In this document: one piece after another, positions 34,161 through 45,500 of the stretch
Layout of the letters: every line of letters begins with the position of its first letter
Position numbering within the stretch: the first letter of the stretch is position 1
Assembly: GCA_029378245.1 (NCBI GenBank)
Contig: JARKIF010000020.1
Location: 248,001-312,000, forward strand
From: Roridomyces roridus
Lineage: Eukaryota > Basidiomycota > Agaricomycetes > Agaricales > Mycenaceae
DNA: 64,000 nt
Direction of reading: 5' to 3'
The notes under the pieces: model-generated
Told to the model about the DNA's origin: nothing
The model's database searches: none
What the model saw: only the letters and a program-made list of their open reading frames with translations
Made by a program: the position numbers and the translations under genes

Positions 34161-34786
34161 GGGGAGGTCAGAGTGGACGGAAACACATCGATTCTGCCAT
34201 CGATTCTCGCTTCGATTCTCAGAACCAAAATACGCGAAAACATGAGTTCCGAGACGAGAATCGAACGAGAATCGATTCTGAGTTACGAAACAAATAGGGG
34301 AGGTCAGAGTGGACGAAACGAGGTCGGAACTCGATCGGAACTCGATTCGATTCTGGGTCGAGTTTTGGTCGAGTTCCGAACGAGAATCGAAACTCGAGTT
34401 CCGAAAATTTGAGGTGTTCCTCCTCTCGAGGAGGAACTCGATTCGTAACTCGGTCGGAACTGGATCGTAACTCGGTTAATAGCCGAGAATCGACCAGAAT
34501 CGATTCTGACAGTTCCGATTCGCGTCGAGGGCGGTCAAAGATCAATTTCGATTATGGTCGATTATCCGTCGAAACTTGATCCAGTTCCGAAACGAGTTAC
34601 GAACGAGTTCCGATGCTTTTTCGTTCACTCTGACCTCCCCTAATGGTGTTCCTCCTCCGGAGGAGGAACTGCACGAGTTTCGAAACAAGAATCGATTCTT
34701 AATCGAAACTCGACTCAGAATCGAACGAGTTTCGAAGTCAGAATCGAAGTCAGAATCGACGTGGAATAGTCCACTCTGACCTCCCC
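34161..34786. mobile_element. Nested pair of MITE-like elements with TIR GGGGAGGTCAGAGTG
   Basis: Outer ends at 34161 and 34786, inner pair at 34297 and 34640, all with GGGGAGGTCAGAGTG pointing inward and TA immediately outside, which fits a TA target as in Tc1/mariner. The interior is almost wholly composed of GAATCGA/TCGATTC and CGAGTTCCGA words on both strands. Two 22-bp GTTCCTCCTC hairpins lie at 34416-34437 and 34648-34669. No coding capacity. It lies in a roughly 1-kb block (33955-34975) absent from the matching 3' flank of F-box copy A. Confidence 0.65.
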
Positions 34787-34975
34787 TAATCTCTGTGCAC
34801 GAGGGGTCGGAACGCAGTGAAGATGTGTCGATGCCACCACCCACTCGCTAGGAAACTGGCCTGTGAATCCTACGAGTATGGCCCCTCCGTGGACTACACC
34901 TTCGCTCTCAGAACACCGATGCGATGCCTGTTCGGTACATACTCCGGTTCTTCTGGTTCTTCTCCCACTCGAGCC

Positions 34976-35549
34976 GAGGGTGGTCGCGGACGACACACGA
35001 GTCTTTCACACGCGGGACGACAAGAATCACGCTGGTGGTACCGAGAAAGGGCTGGCTGCCGTGGTTTTCGGACGCAAGGTCAGTCTAAGTATGTTTGTTA
35101 TTCTGCCATTACACCGTTGGACGCCTCCTCCTGCTACGCGCGTCCTCCAAGAGCCTTACATCGATCCATCTTCGCATGAAGCTCGGAACAATCCGACAAT
35201 TCGGATATTATTGCACTCTCACGGCGATGCAGTGTCGGCCGGTTTCTGGCTGCCGTGCCCGGATGTCAATATGTGGGACACTTGTCGGCCGCCCGCTTTC
35301 CAGTACGTGCATCTCGTTCCAGGACTTCACTTCCTGGCCTGGGTCTCTGTCGTATTCCAACATCCACACATTTGCGGCGACAGAGCGGAGGGCCAAGCTG
35401 CCGCCAGGTGCTGGCCATGGCAGCGAACGTCTTGGTGGTGGGAACACATTTCATTTTTATACCTTGACGGGAGCACTCACTAATTGGATGCGTGAACGCA
35501 TAAATACGATCTGTGAGGTGCAGGAACGCCCCTTGGCCCCCCGGACTTA
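34976..35549. other. Intergenic region, no gene seen
   Basis: Begins with a stretch homologous to the 3' flank of F-box copy A (GGTGGTCGCGGACGACACA). The rest has only overlapping short frames. Confidence 0.4.
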
Positions 35550-36686
35550 ATGGCCGCGGAATTACCTCCGCAGATCCTGTCGGAAATACAACTCTCGGGC
35601 TGGGTGTTCGTTGCGTCTTCAGCAGTGAGTACGTGCCCCTACTGACAGCTAATTGGCTGACTTGTACAAGGTACTTGTGTGGGACGTTTTAAATAGCTTC
35701 GCAGACGACTATGCGATTCTGTTCAAGCACAAACTGCGACTTTCTGCGTTGGCATATGCATCAACCAAGATCGCATCGCTGGTTTACGTTGTTGGATCCA
35801 CGATCTTCACGAGTGTGTCGAGCCTCTTTCGCCTTTATATGATATATTGACTGTGAATAATGTCAGCGCATCCAATTCCTGACTGCCATACTGCCTTTCT
35901 GATTTTTGAAAGCTTCTACCCCGTCGTCTGTTTCTCCATTTCCCTTCTCTTCTTCTTCCGAGTCCGAGCGATCTACGGCGGCGATCGGTCGGTCACCGCC
36001 GTATTCGGATTCTTGTGTGCCTGCGTTCTGGGAGGGACTATGGCAGTGCCGATAAGCCCGCGCGCGTCGCTGCACCCCATTGGCAAAATCTGCGCCATCA
36101 CCACACCGGCGCCGCACGTAGGGGGTACATGATCGCAGCGGGAATCCTCCCCGCGAACGACACGGCGGTCTTTCTCACCATTTCCTTCCGCCTACTCGCA
36201 AACAGCCGTACCAAACAGACGCGAGGAGAGAGCGTCAAGGCGTTGTTTGGTTTCCAGGGGCTCACTCTGCCCGCTTTCTCCCGGGCCTTATTCACGGACG
36301 GGCAAAAATACTTCATGTACGCATCCCTTCTTTCTACGAGTTCCGTGTGTTGAACACTTGACAGGGTCACAGTCGTGAGCAACCTTGTAACGGTCTGCAT
36401 GGTCTACATCCCCGGCGTCAGCCCCGTCTACCACGGCATGCTCACCGTTCCCAACATTGCTCTGTCGAGCATCATGGCCTGCAGAGTGTATCGCAACACG
36501 ACGCTCCGGGCCTTCCACGAGCCGTCCGTGTCGCTCGAAACTATTAGCCAGGAGGCCATGTTCACGATCCCGTTGTCGGGTTCCGTTGTTCATTTTACTG
36601 GTCAAGAAATCCATGCGGAGCATGGAGGGCAGAATACAAACAAGGTTCCTTTATCCTTGCCTGTGGACTTTCGGTTCTCATGTTAG
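35550..36686 (+). pseudogene. Seven-helix membrane protein (DUF6533-like family) with a 1-nt frameshift
   Basis: Exons 35550-35624, 35671-35812, 35867-36316 and 36365-36686. Three GT-AG introns fit, yet the sum is 989 nt, one short of a frame. The break is at GGGGG (36120-36124): one more G would join ITTPAPHV to GYMIAAGILPANDTAVFL. Seven hydrophobic segments can be counted. Family-like blocks are VWDVLNSFADDY, FFFRVRAIYGGDR, FLTISFRLLANS, LPAFSRALFTDGQKYFMVTVVSNL and VPNIALSSIMACRVYRNT. Such proteins are numerous in basidiomycetes and resemble serpentine receptors, with no known ligand. The missing base may be a real mutation or a homopolymer sequencing error, so the gene might be functional. 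Confidence 0.7.
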
Positions 36687-38043
36687 GTCACCACGACCAT
36701 GTTGTACTACAGTAATACTGTATACTAAAATCCCATGGATGCTTGATAGGTTTTGTTGGACAATGGAGGAATCCTTTTGAAATCCACTAATTGAGTCTCG
36801 AAGCAATCTCGAAGGTATGTGGATATTTCATTCAGGAGGTCAGGCATTCCATGCATTCAGGTCACTGGTAATTATTCAATCGGGATTCGGCTGGTTAGCA
36901 AAGCTGCAAATTTAAAGATCTCACGCCAACTCGCGCTTCAAATTCGGCCAAAACTTGGGGGTACGGGCCGTTGCAAAGCACGGCATGGACGAGAACTTAC
37001 TGGGGTTCACATTGCACTTGAATGAAGTGCAACTTGTGGATGGTGAACAGTGTGAATGTGTGGCTGTGTAGAGAATCCGACTCCCTGTGATGTGACTGGT
37101 GTGACATGGCACACTGATGTTCTCTCAAACCAAATATCCCACTGGCAGTTGAGCAAAAATACCCAACAGTATCCTTGAGAGCCCAGGCAAGAGTGTGTGT
37201 ATGCATTTCTGTAATCACTTTGCCTTACACTGCCAAGCCCTGCTCCTCAACAGCTTGAATCAGAACATTGAACTTCCTCACCATTGCAGGAACATGAGAC
37301 TGGGTTCCAACCTTCTGTGTCAATAGGATTCCGGAGCTCCCTACATATTCATCCATGCCAATGTGGTGAAATAGCCAAGGACTCGAAGCCAGAAACCCTG
37401 GTGACTCTGGGGGTTGTATTACACATGTTTCCAGCATCCAGGGTTTTAACCAGCCCTGCGGACACCTTTGGACAGAGATTTGGATTTCAATCTGCTCTAA
37501 AACTGCATAACCAGGATGAAATCTCAGTCCTCAGTTGGTGAGAACCAAGAACTCAGTGTTGATGCACAAACACCCATAGCAGAATTTGTCTCATTTTGAC
37601 TGCAGAATTTTTTGTAATTTTTCTTGAAGGTGTTGTAAGAAATGGTACACCTACTTCTTTGAGCCTGCTCACATCCCAAGGCCCCAGGGCATCTGGTTAA
37701 CTTAGAACGAGCTGATCACAAATCATAAGTAAAATCGATATATCATGTGCAATATCTGAAATGAGACCTCAACCGGGGGAACAAAACTCAAGTTCAGTGT
37801 CATGAAACCAGCGCTTGCCGACTGATCCGGTGATGCCATCACCGCCATCAGTTACGGATCACGAGATTCGTTATCATCAACAAACGTACATTCGGTCCAC
37901 GCACGACAAGTCCTTCCTCGAGAGATGGATGTCGCCCGCCTGAACAAGGAGTGGGTAGTCCCAGAGGAACTACCACGCGGATACGAGGGCAGCAGTACAT
38001 GCCCGGCGCGGGAAGGGTTGCTAGGACAGAACCCGACGCACCG
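36687..38043. other. Intergenic region, possible transposon relics
   Basis: No intact gene. A minus-strand frame at 37225-37437 (FLASSPWLFHHIGMDEYVG and on) reads like a protein fragment but I cannot place it. A short plus-strand frame at 37925-38040 (MDVARLNKEWVVPEELPRG) abuts the LTR-like sequence and could be the tail of a retroelement polyprotein. Confidence 0.35.
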
Positions 38044-38370
38044 TGTTAGAACCCGACGAGGGGTTCAAACACAGTCACACAACATTCTTGGCATGATCCA
38101 GTGATCATGCCAAGGAGGGGTAACCTATAGGGTACAGGGGACGCTCCACTTAACTCTATTAAGAGAGGAGCCGCGTAGGGGTAATTAAGGGTCAGGGACC
38201 GATCGTACAGGAGAACGCTCCTGAGGGATTTAGTATTTATACTTGGGTAGAATCTCATGTACAGTAGATTCTACCTCGTCTATTCTCCAGCGATTACGAG
38301 TCCTAAACCCTTTTAGGACTTCGTTCTTGGCATCGATTTTCTACCGAGGATTTTGTATCAATTCAAGCAT
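38044..38370 (+). repeat. LTR-like sequence (start only clear)
   Basis: Starts TGTTAGAACCCGAC, a usual fungal LTR start. It holds a perfect 12-bp stem hairpin (38087-38114), a second hairpin GGTAGAATCT...AGATTCTACC (38247-38276) and a TATA-like TATTTATAC near 38232. The same motif TTAGAACCCGACA recurs at 47744-47756 beyond the Helitron. I find no matching 5-bp duplication and cannot set the 3' end, so this is tentative. Confidence 0.35.
38087..38114. repeat. Perfect 12-bp stem-loop
   Basis: CTTGGCATGATC, loop CAGT, then GATCATGCCAAG, within the LTR-like sequence. Confidence 0.9.
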
Positions 38371-39569
38371 GATGTCATTGAACTTGTCGTTATTTGTTGT
38401 TAGTGCTGTCAAACTCTGGGAGCAGTTTCTGCTTGTTTCTCCTGGCTCCGTACTGCCCCAGTGGTTGAACTCCGAGCCTAAATGCGGGCAGTACTTTGGG
38501 TACTCGGCACCGTCTTACGTCGCTTTTGGTTGCGACTGGCCTGGTCCGTGCGCAACCGTCGATCTTAATCATGACTCAAACTCGGCAGCCATCTATCCAT
38601 CTTCTCCCTCATATCGAAGTCAGCACTGGCATGCCCCCCTTCTCTGTCGTAAATGGATACTCCCTCGAGTGGTCCGGAGTGGAAACAAAGACTGGATTGA
38701 CCTGGGCCTGGCAACGTTGCGCGAGCCCTACAAGGTGCGTCGTCATTCATGTGTCTTCGACACCGGCTTACCTTTTCGATACACTGCCAGATGCTCTGAA
38801 TCGACCTTTCCCTTTCCTCATTGCCTTCCTGTTGCCATAACCCTGGTCCCGGCCCGCCGGCATTCAGACTTCCCACTAGCTGTCGGCGACAATCTGTGCT
38901 CCCACCACGCTCAGCTACCCGAGGCGGGTGGCATCGCCGGGAGCGTATTTAACATGCCGCGGATGATGCAACCAATCTGGTGCGTGGCTATTCAGAACTC
39001 TACTTACCGAGCCTGACTTCTATGGGAGAGACTAATGTGAGCCGTCGCCTCGCCTCATCCCATCCCATACCAATTCCAGCCGCTGTCCCTCTGTCCCTCC
39101 TCCCCAAACCCGCCTCATTCAACAGACAAGTGCTTGGGTCAGACACCTACCGCCCGGATGCTCCCTAACCGCGAATACTCCATCGCTGCACTTGCCGTGA
39201 GTGTATTGCTCAAATGCACGACTGTTATTCACTGCGGAAAAACCCATACATGCCACACCGACAACCTTTCAATAGAGGAGACGCCGAGGAGCACAACGAC
39301 GGTATGTGTCTCCTCTCCCATCACGCTTCGTCATTCTAATTAATTTGTATCTTACCAAGACAGCTTGCGACTCGGTATGCGGGTGCCGGTCGAGACAGTA
39401 GTCAGATTGTATCTCTACAACATATGTGTACTGACCCCTTTTGAATTCATCGGTCTTTGAATTCCCGGGCGACGCGCTCGGATTGTCCACGCAAGCCGAC
39501 TGAGTGTAAAAATCACCGAGGGTACGAAACGCCGGCAACTGAGCACTGGCCATTATCGATCCTTGTCTG
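38371..39569. other. Region upstream of the Helitron frame, no gene seen
   Basis: Several short frames with no recognisable domain. The 5' end of the Helitron is expected in this region or within the first 850 bp of its open frame, but no reliable terminus was found. Confidence 0.4.
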
Positions 39570-42500
39570 ATGCTCCGAGATTCGAATCACCACTTGTTCC
39601 TCGCCCTCATCTCCTTCACAATGCTCGCTACGCTCGCAATTCTGCACTTTATTTGCTGGCTCACACTCTGGGCCGATGTTTCATCTGACTGGGGTTCAAC
39701 TTGGCAATGCTTGCCGTCACCTCCCGGGCGGATATCCAGCTCCCCGGACCACTATCCATCGGATACGCCACGACACACTATGGGGCTAGCCTGTGCGACC
39801 TCCAACCGCTGCCTCAGGCGCGTTCAAGCCTCGGCCTCGGCCTCGGTCAATCCCACATCTGTTTCCTATGCCCCTGCATTGTTCTTGGCGGGTTTTTCAA
39901 CTGGGGCTGCTGCCATGACTGCCTCCGGTGCTTTTTGGAGCGGGGGCATAGATGATTCCTGTCTGCCCCGGAACTATTGTCCGTGCAACTCACTCATTCT
40001 ATCCAATTTGATTTCTTACTTCTTCCTAGTAAAAATCGCCATATCTGTGTACCCCTCCGACAGTTGGGGTGCCGGGATCTGTTGTACACAACTGATCTCA
40101 GTCGTCCGTTCAGGACCGGTTGCTTTGTGCCTTTGTGAAAGCTGGGCTACCGGGAGCGGTACAACCAGCGACTCATGCACTCAATCGAGTGAAGCCTATG
40201 TTATACCGCCCTTTGTGGGCATCATAAATGAAGCAAATTGGCCCGCATGTGGCATGCTAAGCGTCTGTTACATATTTTTGATCAAAGCTGGTTCGAACTC
40301 AATCCTTCGCACATGCACATTACTCGCCATCGTGTTGTTGTTCGTCCTTGTTCCATGTGTGTATCTTTCACGTGCTCCATATTCGTGGACACAAACAGCC
40401 ACCCACTTTGACTCTCTGAATACCCAAATGCTGATTGGGGGCGGTCATCGCTTTGAATTTGGCGCATCGGTTGTTACGAGCGTTGAGAATCATAATAACT
40501 TCGGCCTCTTGGATGATTATACATTTTTATTTGAATATCAATGCCTCGTAGATGATGTCGGGCCTGTTTTGAAGAGGAACACTGGCTGTGTCGCTGTTCA
40601 AATTAACCTTCACAAAGCTTTGCCGAACTTAACACGTCCAGAGCTGATCTCACTTTCCAAATTACACAATGTCTGGATCCCCTCTAGATTCAAAGTTTCA
40701 GAAGCCCGTGACTTGATGATGGAGCATGGCTGCAATCATTGTCCCGAGATTTTGACTATAATGACACCAGTGAGTCGTAAGAATCTTAGAAAGAAGAGAG
40801 ACCAACGTATGGCCAATGCCGAAGCCTACACAAGACGGAAATTGTCAAATCAACCCGCCTCAAATGCCCTGGATCAGTTCACAGAGAGAGAGACCACTTC
40901 AAAGGCAGCTCAATTTCGGTTCCAGCGAAGGTCTGAATCAGAACATCTGAAGGGAGCTGAATTTCCACCGCGGCCTAATTCTGCTCAGACTGTGCATCGG
41001 ATTGTAACAGGTTCGGCACAAGCAGTTCAGCCTCCACAATTTATTGAATCAGGTTGTGCCGTTTGTGGGCAGTTGACACGGCTCGATGAATTGACACCAC
41101 TTGCACATTATCACAGGTCTTTGGATCATCTCAGGAATTCCGACGCAACACGCAAGGAGCGATTCTGCTTGTCGGATCCGATTGAGGAGTTACCTGGTCC
41201 TGTCTTGGCTGAAGGATGCACAGATATCTGTGTTAGATGTGAGGTTTCTGTCTCAAAGGGTACAATCCCACACGAAGCATTGGCAAATTATGGTTGGATT
41301 GGTGTAGTCCCAGAACAACTCAAAGGATTGACCTATGCAGAACAGGTCATGATTGCGCGTGTTAGACACAACCGTTGTGTCATTAGGGTCAATTCAGGAA
41401 GGGTTCGTATGCATGCAAATGCAATCATGTTCGCACAACCTGCATTGAAAGTTTATTTGAAACTGCCTCCCTCTCGAGATGAAATGAACCAGGTTTTGGC
41501 TTTCATTTTCACCGGGTCTGCAGCCCCAACCCAGGAAGATTTTGATCGAACACCAATGCTTGTCAGGCGCAACAAGGTTGCTGAGGCTCTCGAATGGCTG
41601 AAACTTAACCATGAGGGATACACAGATCTGGAGATTTCCCGGGAAAACCTCCTGTCATATTCACACCGTGATATTCCTGTCGTTGTGGACTACAAACGAA
41701 CTGAAGGCGTTGCCGAGGATTCAATACCTATTGAAGCTCGCAGCGTGTTTGATACGAATGAAGAGTATGGAACAACAGAGGGTGAATGCACATTTGCAGT
41801 GCATGGTTTGACTGGGCATGAATATTCAACAGCATCTATGGAGACAATCAAAGCCGTTGCCTTGCAACACTTGGCCAACAAGGGCAGCATGCTTGCTATT
41901 GGTAGAAGTGACACTCCTGAGTCAATGTATCGTAATGTTGAGGCCTATCCTGGCATGTTTCCGTGGTTATTTCCGTATGGGAAAGGCGGAATTGGTCATT
42001 CTGCTCATAGGAACATAGTATCAGACTTGACACGCAAGAAGAATCTTCTGTTGTATCATGATAAACGCTTTCAAAAGGAGGTTTATTTCCCAATGGTGGC
42101 TTTCAACCAGGAACAGCTAAAAGGGTCTAGTAATGGCAGTAGAATCTTTGTTCAACGCTCGAAGTTTCCCAACGCTGCTCGCCGGCTTGAAGTCTTATCC
42201 AGAAACCGGGAGGTTGTGGCCCAAATTGTAGACCGCATGGTAGCTGGTGAGCATGTCAAGCCGGCTAGTGATGTCGAGAAGGAGTGTTTTGAGTTCCTAC
42301 ATGACTCGGATGGAGTTGGAGCACATGTGATGGGGTCCGTAACTTCTAAAAAGCATCAAAGAAATGAGATCTGGTCTACCACTGCTTTTCTTGGTGCGCC
42401 CACTTGGTTTTTGACAATGTCATGGGCTGATAATAAGCACCCAATTGCTTTATACTATGCGCAGGAGGACACAGTGTATCGCCCGGAAATTCCAACTTCC

Positions 42501-45500
42501 AAAGAACGCAACTTGCTCATGTCAAAGAATCCTGTCGCTGCTGCACGTTTTTTTCATTTCATGGTTCAAGTCTTCATAAAGGAAATTCTCTGTTGGCAGT
42601 CTGAAGAACCTGGGCTTTACGGGCACACCGCCGGATTCTATGGAACTGTGGAACAGCAGGGCAGATTAACATTACATCTTCACAGTCTATTGTGGATTAA
42701 GAATGCTGCTACACCTCAAGAAATTCGTGACAGACTAATGAGTGATGACTCTATCTTCCGGCAGAGACTCATAGACTACTTGGAATCTGCACATCAGGGT
42801 GATTTTATCCGCGGTACTCTTGCTGATGTACAGAAGCGTGTGCAAGCACGTCCGAATAGCAATATCGCAGAAGATGACGAAGACCCTGGGCTTGAAAATC
42901 CAACACTGACTCTGCCTTCTGTCCCGCCTCCCTGGTGCGATGAGCATCCTGCTGCGGACAGTGAAGATTGTAAGAAGTGCCAGCGGCTTCATTTGTGGTC
43001 TGAGATGTATGAGTCAGAAGTTGATGAGATACTGTTGAGATCGAACGTGCACACATGTCGTGAATCAATTCTTGACAAAGAGGATCAAAAGTCCAAAAAG
43101 AACTGGAGGTCTAAAAGCAAGAACTCAAGAAAACAGCCATACCATGAGCGCCGCGGTTGTCTGTCCAAAACAGGCATATGCAAGGCCCGTTTCCCTCGTG
43201 AGGTTGTCGAAAAAACCCACGTTGGCCCAGATGGCCACCTGAATATCAAAAAGCGGGAACCACAGCTGAACACCTTTTCTCCGGCCTTGACTTATTTTTC
43301 TCGCTCCAACACAGATGCTACTAGCTTACTGTCCGGCACAGCTGTCAAGGCGGTGGTTTCATATGTCTCTGATTACATTTCAAAATTGGGCCTGAAAACT
43401 TACCAGGCCTTTGCATCTGTGTTTGATGTTTTTGAACGGAACTCAGAGGCAGGTGCAGATGACAGGCCTAATGTCGAAACAGCAAGGACCTTGATGAGGC
43501 AGATGATCAATTCAATGTCCACCAAAATGGAAATTGGCAGCCCGATGGCCTCCTTGTATATTCTCGGAAACCCCGACCATTACTGCAGCCACAAGTACAT
43601 AAATTTCCCATGGCGCTCATTTGTTACATTTGTGAAGAATGATTGGAATTCTAACACATCCCAGATAGATCATGGGGATGATGAGATGCCGCCTGCAGAG
43701 GATTATATGACCATTCACCATCAGAATGGCAAATACATTGCAAGCTCCGTAGTGGATGATTATCGTTTCCGGCCCTCTGTGTATGAGCATGTCAATCTCT
43801 ATGAATGGGTTCAGTGTTCAGAGAAAAAGGTCCGTACAAAAAAGGAACGCCAGGAGTTTGAAGAAGAAATCAAGAGTTATGAGCAACTCCTGGCAAATTT
43901 TGAAAATTCTGATCATTTGGAGCAAGAATATACAGACAGTGATTTCGATGGTGAACAAGACTCACGAGAGGAACTGAATGATGATAAAAATGACTCAGAT
44001 TATAGTGACTGGAGCTCCAATGATGAGGATGAAGTCATTGTGGCAAAGGAGATGCGTAAATCTAAAGGCTCCCACACTCGAAGAGCTTTTTTGCCTCAGC
44101 ACACAGCAGCATACAAGACACATTCGGTTCATTGTGACTTCCGGAAATTAGGGACAGTGATACCAAATTTTATTGGTGGTGCGATCCCTCGCGCAGACAA
44201 GGGGGATCGGGAATATTATTGTATGTCAATCATGACTCTGTTCAAGCCTTGGTGCAATCCGGGGGAGCTGAAGGACCAGAGCTCCACCTGGGACCAAACA
44301 TTCCATGAGCATACATTCTCGGAGCGCCAGCAGGAGTTGATCCGAAACTTCAATATACGATATGAGTGCAATGATGCCCGGGACGATCACTATGCCATAA
44401 TGAGGAAGAAACTGGCAGAGCAGGTTGAGTTTACCAGGCATTCAACCCTTGCACAGGATGATGAATTCATCAATGATCCTGAAACTGGTGTGTCTTGGGA
44501 CGACATGGATGATGACAATGACATTACAATTGGAACCAAAACGGCAGCCCTGTACAAAGCCAGGAATGAGATACGGGATGTGTTGCAAGGTGCAAAATGG
44601 CTGAATATTCCCACAGATGGCTTAGCAACAATGGATACTGAAAGGTTCAACGCACCTTATAAGACTAAGCGAACCTGGTCAGAAATACTGAAATCACAAC
44701 TCAGATTGCTCACGGCAAACAAAATGGCTGATATGCGGGCATCACAGTATGATCAGAAATTTGGCCACACAACAGACACGGTGAAGGTTGTCTCATATGA
44801 CTACATGCACCCTAGGTCGGCCTTGAGTCTTGACTTGAGCCTTCAGTTAATGGATCAGATTTGCTTCCGGTCGACATTGCGATTGAATGCAGAGCAGGAG
44901 CGTGCCTTTCGCATTGTTGCAAACCATGCCTCTAGTCCACAGCCTGCTCCACTCAGAATGTATCTTGGAGGCATGGGAGGGTCAGGCAAGTCTGCTGTGT
45001 TTGAAGCAATCAAGGATTTTTTCAAGGCAAGGAAAGAGGAGTACCGGTACCTTATTCTTGGACCAACAGGATCTGCTGCTGCCTTGTTGAATGGCTCAAC
45101 ATATCACTCAGTTTTCAAAATCCCAAGGGAACGCAAGAGCAGGAATAGGGATGACTTGAATGGAATACCGAACGAAGCAGCATCCATTGCGGCCATTAAT
45201 GAGCGTATCCAAGGAGTTGAGTATATCCTGCTGGATGAGATATCCATGGTGTCCTGCGAAGACCTCCAGATTTTAGCTAGCCAAGCTGCCAAGGCTCGCA
45301 ATGTTCATGATATTGAATTTGGGGGGTTAAATGTCATTACAGCAGGAGATTTTGCTCAGCTACCACCTGTTTCTGGCCGGGCATTGTACAGCTGTCATGT
45401 CTCCTTGACCATGGATAAAATCAGTAATGAGGCACAGAATGCAATCCTGGGCCCAATCCTTTGGCATCAGTTCAACACGGTGGTCCTCTTAAAGCAGAAC

